Part shown: one piece after another, positions 28,501 to 41,000 of the stretch
Layout of the letters: each line of letters opens with the position of its first letter
Position numbering within the stretch: position 1 is the stretch's first letter
NCBI RefSeq assembly: GCF_947179165.1
Contig: NC_077239.1
Coordinates: 1,984,001-2,048,000, forward strand
Direction of reading: 5' to 3'
Source of the DNA: Solanum dulcamara
Lineage: Eukaryota; Streptophyta; Magnoliopsida; Solanales; Solanaceae
Length of the DNA stretch: 64,000 bases
Position numbers and translations under genes: made by a program
The notes under the pieces: model-generated
Database searches by the model: none
What the model was told of the DNA's origin: nothing
Seen by the model: only the letters and a program-made list of their open reading frames with translations

Positions 28501-31500
28501 TCTCCAAGAAGAAATTCAATATTTAAATAGTGGAATTGGAATTACCCATCAAAAAAGAAATGGGGAACAAGGATTTGATCATCCTTTGACAAAGGAAAGA
28601 CAATTTCACACAATTTTATCTTATCATAAATTTGATTGACTAGATAGAGTTGCTTGGAATTCTCAAAGGATACAAATCTTTGTTACAAATTTCATCTCCA
28701 CTTGTAACCATCTAATGGTCTTTTGCTATAAAGGGGCTTCTGTACATGGTTTAATTTTTGAAAATTAATGGGCTTAGATCTTTTACATAGGCTCAAATGT
28801 ATAGGAGTGGGCTTGTATTTAGGAGGTGTAGGATAATGCTTTGTTTCTTCTTGTAACTTATTGCTTTAACATCTTTCAAATAAACACTAGAGTTAGAGCC
28901 TAACAAGCTAAAACACAGGCTTCTTAGTTGGATTATACTTATAAAAATATCTACTTTGAATACACCTTTGTTAGGAAACGAGTTGAATATTTGATGGTTT
29001 TGGTTTGTTAGGAAAAGGATTCTGTTGAGTTCCACATTGGTGGGATGAGGAAAAAATTGGTCTCTTCAAATGGTTTGGGCAATCCTTACCTCATGAGCTA
29101 GATTTTGAGGTTGATTAGGCTCAAGGTCCATTTCTTTAACATGGTATCAGGGTCAGGCCCATCCTAATTTATTGTTCATCTAATGTTTGGTCCCAATCTT
29201 ATTTTGTCCACGCTCCAGATGTCCTGTTTTGGGCATGCGGGGGTGTTGAGTTGTCATGAACCAACCCCGTAGGCCGTGATGGGTGCCCGAACTGGACACT
29301 CGCGTATACCCTTGCCAGCTATAAGCAAACCAGTCCCCTGTTTGAGTCACAGTATACAACATGCAAGAAAACATATAAGCCGACAAGGCCATCACGACGG
29401 GGGATACCTCCCCAAAACATAAACTATATCCGCACGACTGTACATACATACCTATGTAACCCATATACAACCCACACACATATCTACAAACCTCTAAGAG
29501 TATAATGATAACATAAGGCGGGACAGGCCCCGCCGTACCCCTGAATAGACAAAACGAGTGTACAAATCAAGAGACCAGTACCACAACTAGGCTCCGATAC
29601 AATGGAGCTTCCCCCGAACTTGCTCGTAGGACTCCTAAGCTGGTGGGTCTCCAAAACGTACGTCTGTACCTACGGGCATGAACGCAGCCCCCGAAGAAAG
29701 AGGGGTCAGTACGACATATGTACTGAGTATATAAAGCATAACTGAAGTAGAGAGAGAGTCAGGGAAATAAATGTGATACTTAAGAAGGCACTGCACCTAT
29801 ACTTGTAAATCATAAGCAAATATGCATGCTCACATATATAATATAGCTGGCCCTTTCAGGGGCTCGGTGAATCATAATTGTAGGCCATCATAGGCCCGAC
29901 GCCATTTCCACCTTATCACATCACATCATCACATATATATACATACGTACCCGACCCTATAGTGAGGGGCTCGGTGAGTGGATCATGTCATTGCATTACC
30001 ATGTCTTTATTAACGTACCCGACCTTTTAATGAGAGACTTGGTGGATAATGCAGTGAACTACGCACGATTTCGTACCCGGCCCGGGACTCGGTGATAGAA
30101 GGGTTACGGTATACACGAGTAGAGTAGTGAGTAACCATATGCAATTTAAATCATCATTGGAGACTTATTGAAATAATCAAAATGAACTATCATTCAAAAA
30201 TTAGGACAATCGCCATAACAAGTACCTTTGGAGTGTCATTATGGTTTGCATCAGAGTAGCACTTTTGAAATCATCTACTCGTATCAAGGCGTAATAAAAT
30301 ATCTTTTGGAAGTCAAGAAAATGGCCATCTTAGTGGCTTTGAGAATGGGGACTTCCTTGGGATCACATATACTTCATCTATTCGTTTCATAAAGTTCATG
30401 CCAAAAAAAGAAGAGTAACTTTACCTACTTACTACCTCTCAAGGTATAGAAAAACTTGAGAAGCCATAGTTCAATTATTGGAAGAGTCCTAGCTTGAAGG
30501 AGTGAATAAGAGTCATGCTTTATACCACAACATAAATTATACCAACTTAGGATGGTTGGACACTTTCACATGAATCTAGGCAAAAGGACATAAGTTCTAG
30601 GAAATTAAAAACGTTAGCCATCCTAGTGTACTTAAGAATAAAGCTTCTTGTAGACTTTGTGCATTCTTCGTCCGTTGGCTTTCTATGGGCCATGCCAAAA
30701 GAAGGAAGAGAATAAGCTTTACATACCCTCTACTTTCCCTCATAGAGTCATTATATACATATACCGTACCCGGTCCGTCATGAACTCGGTATCATAACTT
30801 TCTCATTTATTTACCATACCATCATATAACGTACCCGGCCCATGGTGGGACTCGGTGAGTAATCATAGCATTATAACATCGTACTTATGTCAAAGACATA
30901 TCAAGAGGGAAGAAGGGTAGCTTTACATACTTGTGTCAAAAACATGCCAAGAGAAAGCTTCACATACCTTTTTAGGGATTAATTGAAATCCGTCTTGTCT
31001 TGATACCTCCTTAACCTATTTGACATGAAAGTAATACTAAAGTTAATAGCCTTTCACTTTTCAATATCCCACTCTACAACCAAGTACTAATAGGAGTCAT
31101 TTCCTATCCATTACCCTCGACTAGTTTGTTACTAGTTCCGAAGCTACCGAAAATCGGGCAGCATTTCCCCTGTAACTTCAACATCCCCGAGATTTCGACT
31201 CGGCCAAAATATCAACAACCATACCAACAACAACAACCAGCAGCATATTTACAAGTAAATCACTTCAACATTGCACAATACAAGCTCCACACATCTAGCT
31301 CCAAACTACGATATCAAAATAGAGTTTTTAATCTTTATTTCACAAAATCTTTAACCATACCAAACGGAGGGTCGTGTGGCTGCAACCAGCAGCACCCACA
31401 CCCTTTTTAGAACCCTTTCCAGCCCTGCAACACACAACCACACCAGCTACAACCGCAGCCCACAATCACAACGTACTACGCGACTTTGATTTAACTATAA

Positions 31501-34500
31501 CGACTTCAATTTAGTTTGTTTTTAACATCAAGCATCGTTATGCAATTTTTCCACTTCCAACCTCATTTAAGACATGTATTACACCTCATGACAACATCAT
31601 AAACTCTAGTTCAAAAGAGAAAACCTTACCTTGCCTGAAACTCGTCAAATTCGCCAAAACTTGCCTTGGAAGTTCCTTTAGCGCAACTAAAACTTTGTGG
31701 CTGCTTGCTAACGTTTTGGTGCTGCTCCAAACCATAAATTTACATTACTAACATCTTCATAACATCGTGGTATACCCTAGATAATTAATTCACAGAACGA
31801 AATCGGAGACTTACCTTTCTTTCTCCTTCGCCGAACCTACTCTCTCTCTAGTTCTAGATTTTTCTTCTCTTCTTTCTTTCTCTTAGGAAGATAAATGACT
31901 TTCTTGTAGATAAGAATGAGTCATAACATATATATAGGCTACTTTAGGGGGGTGACACGTGTCAAACCCTAAGTGGTGACACATGTCAAGCCCTAAGTGG
32001 TGACACGTGTTAAGCCCTCATTGGGCCAACACATCCCTTCCTCTTACCATAGGCTGCTGGCAGGTGGGGGTCCACCCCATTGCTCCAGCTGCTGCCACGT
32101 GACACTCTCGCTTGCTGCCACGTGTCATTCTCTGTTCCTCCTCGTGGGTTCGTAATCTCGTCTTACTTTACGAACCTATGTAATCCTTGCTACGTAAGCT
32201 TGGTATGTACTCAAATAGCTTAAGTATGTAAGATTTCCAAGTTGGTAGCTTACATAAGTAAGTCGAGTCCTACGACTCATTATTTGGTCTCCAACTTCTT
32301 CCGGATTCTTACAACGCTATTTCCAATCTTCCCTATCATGAGGTGTCACATTCTCCCTTCCTTAGAGTTGTTTGATAGCGTTATGGACTATCCGGCTCCC
32401 ATGGTAACTTCTAAGAAGCTTGAGAAGCTTTAAGAAACTTAAGAATCCTTCCAAAAACTTAAGAAGCTTAAGAACCTTCCAAGGTACAAAAGTATGGGGT
32501 GTAACATGAGTTTCACATATGTGGGATGACGAAAAAATTGGTCTCTTTAAATGATCTTGGGTGATCGCTTTTCGTTTTATTTTGGCCATTATGCTATATA
32601 TATTGTCTTTCTCTCTTACTTGGGACTGTGACTTTTGAGCCGAGGGTCTTTCGAAAATAGTCTCTCTATCTCCATGAGGTAGTGGTAAGGTTTGCGTACA
32701 TCTTACCCTCCCCGGACCCCACTTAGGGATTTCACTGGGTATGTTGTTTTTGTTGTTGTTATTAAATGATCTTGGGTGATCCTCACCTCATGAACTAGCT
32801 TTTTGGGGGTTGGGTTAGGCCAAGGTCCATTTCTGTAACAGGTTCATTCCGATGAAATCTTTCCATGATTGCAACCAAACCTTTGTGCTTTAGCTATATG
32901 CTCACATAGTAGATGTGGCTAAATTAATCCTTAAACACTAATTGTTCCTGCATGTACAGGATGAATAATGCTCTTTCTCATTTATTTTAATTCGTTGTAA
33001 ATATTGTGATACCACCACCAATGTGTTTCTTTTGTTCTTTCTGTTATGTATTTTACTTTCTTCATTAGGTTCTGAGTCTATGTGCAACTCTTCTTCCTTT
33101 TTTGTGTTCTACTTTTCTTCATTAGGTTCTGGAGTCCTCTAACACCATGATATTAGAGTTCCGTGATGAGGAGATGAAAGCTACTTGGCTGAGAGAACTT
33201 ACAAAAGCCACTTATCGAGCTTCTGTATGATTATGCAAATAACGTCAATTGCTTTTTTCGTTCTTCTCTGTCTTACATCCTATAACCACCTAACTCAATA
33301 CTTTCTTTACATGTCTTTGGTTTTAGGCTCCTCCTCCAATGGACATACTTGGAGAACTAGGTGATGACGTGATGGATATTGCGGAATCTCGAGCTGTAAA
33401 TGCTAGGACAGCAGAGCTTGTTGTTAATGGAACACTGATTGAGATGAAGTTATCATTATATGTAAAGGTTGGTTGTCAGGATATCGTCCCTGCTAATCTT
33501 TCTTTTGTCCATATTTTGTATAAAAATATTTTGCTCTTGTCCTCCATCATGATGATTCAAGTAGTTGTATCTACAAAGACTTATTCTTCTTCTATTTCAT
33601 TTCCGATCAAATTTGCAGGCTGTAGATGATCTGGCAGAGAGACTTGATGAGACACTACTTCTTGATGTTCTTGCTGCTGGTGGAAAGGTTTTCCTGACTT
33701 CCTATACATTAGTACAAGTTCTGGTTCTTGTTATATTTATTGTGTTCTAAATAGTAATTTCGTTTTTTTAGGTTTTGCGCAGGTAAATTATTTGCCAGTG
33801 TTTTCTTGTGGGGGTGGGGGTGCGGAGAGATTTCAAACGGTTTTTTATTGATGCATGAGATGAGCATGATTGATGAAATGAACCAAGCGTTGCTGCTTCT
33901 GTGTGCAAGTCTTGGAAAAATAATCCATTCGCGGAGTAAAACTAAGTTCGCTCCATTTTACTTTAATTCATGAAGAACTTTGCCTTTCTCTAAGTCAGCG
34001 TCTTTAAAAACTTATTTTCTCTTCTTTGATCAAATCCTCAATCCCTGGTCAATCAAGAGGCCTATGACGTTTGAAGTTCCTTTCTCTTAAGTTAGATTCT
34101 GCCATAGTAATGTACATTCATTATAGATTAAATAGTGATGATTTAACAGCTTCATGGATTGATTAACCATCTCATCTGTAATGACTTAAACATAATATTG
34201 TGGTGTGTGCTGTAGTAAAAGACAACGAGTAGTGAAATCTGAATAGGACCTTTATATAAAAAAAAGTAAATTACTTTTATCAGGTAGTCATTCAAGATAG
34301 AGCAACTTGTTATGTATACTTCTCTCTAGAAGCTATGAAGATGGACTCCCTGTCGTACAGAGGAGTCCTAGGGTAGCCAGCTTTGACCTTAGAGGGACAG
34401 TGCGAGAATTGACGAAGGCTTTGAGCTCACTTTCAGGCTTTCAGGGAGGCATATCGAGGCAAGAAAGGATTTTCTGAAGACTTAGTTGGGAGATATGAGA

Positions 34501-37500
34501 ACAAGGTTGGTAACAGGGAGATGATTATTGAATGGGCTACTGACACGTGGGATGTGACCTCTGGCCGAAAGTTTCAGGGATGGGGGATAAAACGTTTGTC
34601 TTTCGTTTCGCTAGCGAGGTGCAGCCTTGCGAATGTTGGTAAAGGACTCAAATATGGTTGGGGGGAACTATCTTCTGCTTGATAGATGGTGTTAGAAATC
34701 TGGTTGCTTCAACCAGAGAAGGGATGTTGTCGTGGTTGTGAATGTGATTGGTCTATTGGCTCATCTGTGGTGTTTCAAGCTTTTCAAAATGATCCGAGAT
34801 GCTTGTAGAGATTTCTTTGATGTCTCTTGCAATTTGGTACTCATTGCATTCCTTCGACAACTATTTTTCTCTTCTCTTGTACGATTTCGGTGTTCATAGG
34901 ATAATTCGACGGTAATTGAGACATCCGAGTGATGTTGGTTGAAGCATGCAAGACTTTTGGAGCTATAGTAGGTTTGAACATGAAGTTCTTGACATGATCC
35001 TGAGGATGTAGCAGAGGAGACAAGTTCAATCAAAAAATAACAAGCTATGAGAAGGGGAGATGAAAAATTAAAACGTAGGGTGCGAAACTGAGGCTAAAAA
35101 GTTGATATGCGTGGTGAATTATGATGGGGGAGAAAAGAAGACTAGGAGAGGGAAATGCCATTCCTCTCACGGATAAAAGTCAAAATTCCCAGTTGGAACA
35201 TAGGGGTTTGTGAAATAAAGGCATGGGAAAATATTATTAAGATTCATAACTCTATTGTATTAGGAACATGAGCAGTGTTGAGATTGATGTGTGGGCATAC
35301 TAGAAGCGATAAGATTAGGAATGACGTCATCCGGGAGAAGGTGGGAGTGTCCTCTGTGGTGGACAAGATAAGGAGAAGCGAGACCGAGATGGTTTGGGTA
35401 TACGAAGAGGAGGTGCACAAATGCTCCAGTGTAGGAGGTGCAAGAGGTTGGTTGTAGGAGGTACGCGTAGGGGGTTGAGCTAGGCAAAAAAAGTATTGGG
35501 GAGAGGTCATTAGACAGAACATAGCGCAACTTCATATTACCGAGGACATGACTCTATATAGGAAGGAGTGGAGGTCGCGTATTAAGGTAGAAGTTAATAA
35601 GGGTATAGTGTTGTCTTGCCTTTGTTATCTATCGTCATATGTTGTGTACTGTGTTTGGATTATCACACTATTTTGCGGCTGCTATTGTTTCTTTCTAATA
35701 GGTGCTACACTGCTTTTGTATTTACTGTTATGGTTTCATCATACGCCCTACCCTCTCTAGACCCCACTTAGTGGGATTTCACTGGGTATGTTGTTGTTAT
35801 TGTTGTTGTAACTGTATTGTATACACTGCAATAGCTGTCTGATAGACCACTACCCTGCATGTTATGTATTCAGTAGAGACTCCAGCATAGTGGACTTTAC
35901 TCATGTTCATGTTGGACGATAACCCTTTTCTCTGTACAGATTGTTGTTATCAACAACCCCGTTGGCAATTTAGCTTCACATGTGGTCTTGTGAAACTCCC
36001 ACAATTTAGCTTTGACCAGTTAAACTGAAAATCATTTGCTACTGTGCATCTTTGTGTTAGAAATTGAACATAAAGTGAAGTTTTATTCTTTACCAGGTGC
36101 GTGTGTTGCATTCTGAAGGCGACTTGGCAGTTAAGATGAAACTACACTCTTTGAAAATTAAGGATGAACTTCAAGGTTCTTTATGTCCGGGTCTCCAATA
36201 TCTGGCTTGCTCTGTTTTAATGGATCATGGTGCTGCCAGCTGCTCTGATCCCTTGGAACCTCATGCGAAAGAGCCACCTTTAATGGCAATTGACGAGGAT
36301 GATATTTTCAAGGATGCCTTGCCAGATTTCTTGTCCTTTACAGATTCCATTGAAGCTACCACCCCTGAGAAGGAGCTATCAAGGGGAAGAAGTCTTGCTA
36401 GTGATATTTTCTATGAGGCATTGGGGTCTGATGACTCTGATTTTGTCTCTCTAACATTTACAACACGGCATCCTGATTCCCCTGACTATGATGGCATAGA
36501 TACGCAGGTAGCATACTTGTCTTAAACATTGCTTTCTTGAAGAGGAGCAAAAGCTGGAGAGATTCCTTATACTGAACTTCACTTAACTGTTGCTTTACCC
36601 TTCAAATTTTTTCAGATGAGTATTAGTATGTCCAAGCTGGAATTCTTTTGCAACAGACCTACTCTTGTTGCTTTGATCGATTTTGGCTTTGATCTGAGTT
36701 CAGGAAATAACATGGTAACTAGTAAAGATCTCCCGAAAGATCCCGATGAATCTTCAGTGATCAAAGAGAAAACAGAAGAACTGGGCCAAACACATGTCAA
36801 AGGGTTGCTTGGTCATGGAAAAAACCGTGTTGTGTTTGTCCTCAACATGAATGTCGACAGTGTTACAGTGTTCCTCAATAAGGAGGATGGTTCTCAGCTT
36901 GCTATGTTTGTGCAAGAAAGTTTTCTTCTGGATATTAAGGTGCGCCCCTTGCATGATATTAAATTCATATTGCTTTTTATCTCTATTGAATTTTGATTGG
37001 TCATTCAGAGACATTTCTGTTGGATTCCTTCTATCTCCTGGTCTGATCCCAGCTTTAGAATTTGTGCCTTTTTGTTGTGTCTTGATATTTTACTTTTATA
37101 TCTAACAAGGTTCATCCAAGTTCTACCTCCATAGAAGGAACCCTTGGGAACTTCAGGCTATGTGATCTAACGCTTGGCTCAGACCAGCGATGGGGTTGGC
37201 TATGCGATATTCGCAATCAAGGGGCTGAATCGCTCATTCAGGTATTCAGTTATTCTCTGAACAGAAATTTTAGACTACCAGTTTTTTTATCAACGAAAGT
37301 CAGTTGTCCAATTTTTCACGTAATTTCTCAGAATCACCTACTGATATATGGTGCACCCATGTAGTTCCTTGTTGTATAGAAGATTGGGTATCGTTTGTAG
37401 AGAATCATATCTTTTATAGATTTTCTTTTATTTTGGGTATACCTCTTGTATGTGGCCTGTTGAAGAAGTCCCATCGGTCAATTATGGATGGGTGCTCTGT

Positions 37501-37993
37501 TTATATGGCTTGGGCAATCCTCACCTCTTGGTCTAGCTTTTGGTGTTGAGTTAGGTCCAAGATCCATTTCTTTACATGGTATCAAAGCAGGACCCATCCC
37601 AATTCCCGTTCACGATGTTGGGCATCCATATTAAAATTGCTCACACTCTAGATGTCTAAGCCTGGGTGTGAGGATGGGCGTTGAAGAAGTCCCACATCGG
37701 TCAAATATGGGATGGGTGGTCCTTTTATATGGCTTGGGAAATTCTCGCCTTTTGAGCTAGCTTTTGGGGTTGAGTTAGACCCATTATCGAATTCTTTACA
37801 TGACTATTTTACCATTTCATTAATCAAAATATATTTACTTGATTAAATATACAACAACAACAACAACCCAATGAAATCCCACATCGTGGGGTCTGGGGAG
37901 GGTAAAGTGTACGCAGACCTGACTCCTACCAATGTAGGACGGCTGTTTCCGAAAGACCCGCGGCTCAATAGAAGCATAGGAAAAGGACTTGAT

Positions 37994-38032
<39 letters not shown>

Positions 38033-41000
38033 CATTTGGGCTCCGTCCTGGCTACCTTTTTGTTATATCTTTTTAAAATATAAATTCATTACTGTCTACT
38101 GAGATGGTTTCTCCCCTGGTTCAGTTTGTATTTAAGTCTCATAGTACAGAAGATGATGATTATGAAGGATATGACTACAGCTTGCGTGGTCGGCTTTCAG
38201 CAGTTCGTATAGTTTTCCTTTATAGATTTGTTCAAGAGGTAAGCGTTTTATTTCTTTTAACATATTTAACTTGCTCTTTCCTTTTGCTTCTTGTGACCTA
38301 GCATTAAACTTGTATTCTGCTATTATGTACATGTAAACTATATGGGATGCTTTGTTAAACCTGCAGATTACTGCATATTTCATGGAGCTTGCCACTCCCC
38401 ATACTGAGGAAGCCATTAAACTCGTTGATAAGGTCGGGGGGATTGAATGGTTGATTCAGAAATATGAGGTCGATGGCGCCTCTGCAATAAAGCTGGACCT
38501 TTCACTCGACACCCCCCTAATAATTGTCCCAAGGAATTCCAGAAGTGAAGAGTCAGTCATTATCCAGCTATCTTTAATTGTTCAAACTCTAGCTTGTCTA
38601 TATTATGCGTTTTCCAATTTATAGTTTGTCTGTCCTAGAGAATAGGATGCGTAACATTGAATGTCATCTTCCAGCTATTTAGTTATTCAAACTCTGATTT
38701 GTCTGCATTTTGCATTTCTCAATTAAGAGTATTTTTTTCCCTTGAAACTGAGATGCCTCACATTAAAATAGGAAGTGACTTTATGCAATAGCTTTAGATA
38801 ATTTCGACTCTTTGTCTCTGTTTTGCTGATGTTTCGGTGCACGGCTCGACAATTGCTTGAAATGGGTTTGTTCCTCCACCCTTTCCCACTTACATACCAG
38901 GGTTTTAGCCTGCGAGCTCATGATATCATCATGGCGCTCTTACTACTGAACCAAAGTCCTGAGGACCTTTGATAATTAGGACTTTTACAATGACTTCATT
39001 GCTTGATGCTATGCTGTTTTTTTGTGTACATTGATGTAGACGTGTTTTTTTGTTTTTGACCTTTTTCTTACAAGTATCTGTCAATATACCACCTTATCAC
39101 TAATTCCTGAAGTACTTAAGCTAACTGAACCATGCTTGACCCAATGATTGTATGTGCTACAAAGATGATAATAGGGCATTGTGGATGATGATCTTGCAGT
39201 GTTTTGCCATTTTCTCTTGCACTATTTTTGTCTTTATCGGGCAAGAGCTCCTACTAGAAAAGTTACAGAAAGTCTTGGTGGTGTCCAGAATCTGGCACTA
39301 CCAAAAACCCTCCAAAATTGAGGAAGTTATGACAGAAGGTTCTGACTTTCCGTTGGGAATACCTTGTTATGCTCAGGAAGTTATGCTATTGCATTCTTTA
39401 TATATTTCCTTGATGGATATGCAACATAATATTGAATTGTTCCTTAAGCAATTTCAAGTTGGAATGTTGTGGCATTTGTGGCTCACTGGTAACAATATTA
39501 GAATGCCATTTAAAAGATCATCTTCACGGTTATTGTTGACAATCCCAACTCTTACTGTCTCTGAGTTTATGATTCTGACAGTTAAATTCCCAATCGAGGT
39601 CTATTTCTCTCTATTGAGTCCTTGGAACTAAGTTACTTCTATTTATAGCTTTCTCTCCATGTTAAAATTTCACAGGCTTACTTACACATAATTGTTCTTC
39701 TTAAGATGACTCCTGTTTGTTTTACCAGTTTTTCTGTATTTTTAATTATTCACTGCTTTTTGTTAGTCTTATGCTCTCTCTATCATTTTTTCGTAAAGTA
39801 TTTTTTTTTTTATAATTAATGGGACGTCCCTAAAATGAATCTATTGATTCCTCTCCCAATTGGTTGGACTGAAGGTTGATGGTTTATTTCCTGGGCGATT
39901 TTCTTTACTAATTTAATTTCATAAATAGCTTTACATATACCTGTATACAAGCAGTATGCCAAAAAGTAGAGAATCCACAATATTGTATGATACTGGAACC
40001 TGAAAGTATTTCTCAAATGTACATGGTCATTCTATATTCCATCAAAAGCTCTCCGTTTATTTCCTTACACAGGTGCCACATGAGTACTAGTAGGGCAATA
40101 TTTCAGGCTCTTTGACTTCTCTTCCTTTTTCTAAATTTTCAGTTGGAGAGTGCCTCTTTCACTGTGCTTGGCATTGCCCATTGCATCCTGAACCATCTCA
40201 AAATCTCATACCACAACTGAGTTGCCACAATGTAGTAAAAATGGTCCACATCTTCAGCTGAACATTTGCACATGAAGAACCAGTTGAGATATGCAATCCC
40301 CCTTTTTCTCAAATTTTAAACTTTCAATCTAACTCCCCGTGCTGCCAACCAAGTGAAAACATACCTTTCCTGGTGTCCTAGGAATCCAAACTTATAATCC
40401 TCGCTAGAAGCTTATGATAAAATGACTTCACTGAAATTAACCATCTCTTCCCACCCTGTACTTCCACGAATCCTGACTAACATTGCTCTCTCTATCATCC
40501 AATCGGCTAGCTAATTGTGTGTGCATATATTTTAACTAAAGCAAGAATAAGGTTCATGTAAAATATTTGTATACATAATTTGATGTTCAGCTGACCATTG
40601 TCACTGTGTTCTACAAAGTGGTGCTTGATCTTTTCCTTGTCTTTTATCCTGACTTTTTTGTTGAACATATATTTTGCTCGTTGTTAGCCAAAGAATTTTA
40701 GCAAATTCTTTGTATGCTTGAATGAAGTACAAAGGTTTTCTTTTCTCTTGGATTTAGCACTTGTGGCTTTTGTTTACTCGTTCTCTTGATTTTTCTCCAG
40801 GTTAATTTGCAATGACAAATATGTTTCCTTTGTGTGCAGCTTCATGCAACTTGATCTTGGCCATCTGCGTGTCCAAAATGAATTTCGTTGGTTTGGGTTT
40901 CCCGAAAAAGATCCTTCAGCTGTCCATCTTGATATTCTTGACGCAGAGGTAATTGATTTCTGCTTTTAATGGTCAACAATTCTGGAATAAAAAATAGTGC

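Larger units (their letters stand above)
29252..32506 (-). mobile_element. Solo LTR of a large LTR retrotransposon, 3255 bp
   Basis: Begins TGTCATGAACC and ends GGGGTGTAACA on the plus strand. A perfect 5-bp duplication TGAGT flanks it (29247-29251 and 32507-32511). No primer site, polypurine tract or polymerase frame is inside, as expected for a solo LTR. TATA-like and G-box motifs near 31930-32130 place the promoter on the minus strand. Probably Ty3/gypsy by LTR size, which is inference. Confidence 0.78.
29023..32840 (+). mobile_element. TRIM element split by a solo LTR and a LINE end
   Basis: The left LTR is 29023-29141 (119 bp, TGTTGAGTTCCACATTGG to TTTCTTTAACA). The primer site TGGTATCAGGGTC follows at once. 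The right LTR begins at 29244, is broken at 29251/29252 and again at 32566, and ends at 32840 with TTCTGTAACA. Removing the two insertions restores a 119-bp-like repeat. Flanks GATTC and GGTTC differ by one base. Confidence 0.83.

Noticed and set aside
31126..31410. A 94-codon frame rich in Gln in the solo LTR
   Set aside because: It lies in LTR sequence. The Gln tract is from a CAA-rich low-complexity run, and no family is recognised.
33776..33800. A further VPS13 exon after exon 19
   Set aside because: The exon 19 to exon 20 junction is already in phase and matches the expected family sequence.
37458..37800. Two independent insertions of the same sequence
   Set aside because: A primer site after the left copy and a purine tract before the right fit one TRIM element better.
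38552..38640. Reading exon 24 through to 38624 instead of splicing at 38551
   Set aside because: Read-through hits a stop, and only the donor at 38552 restores the QLDLGHL frame in exon 25.
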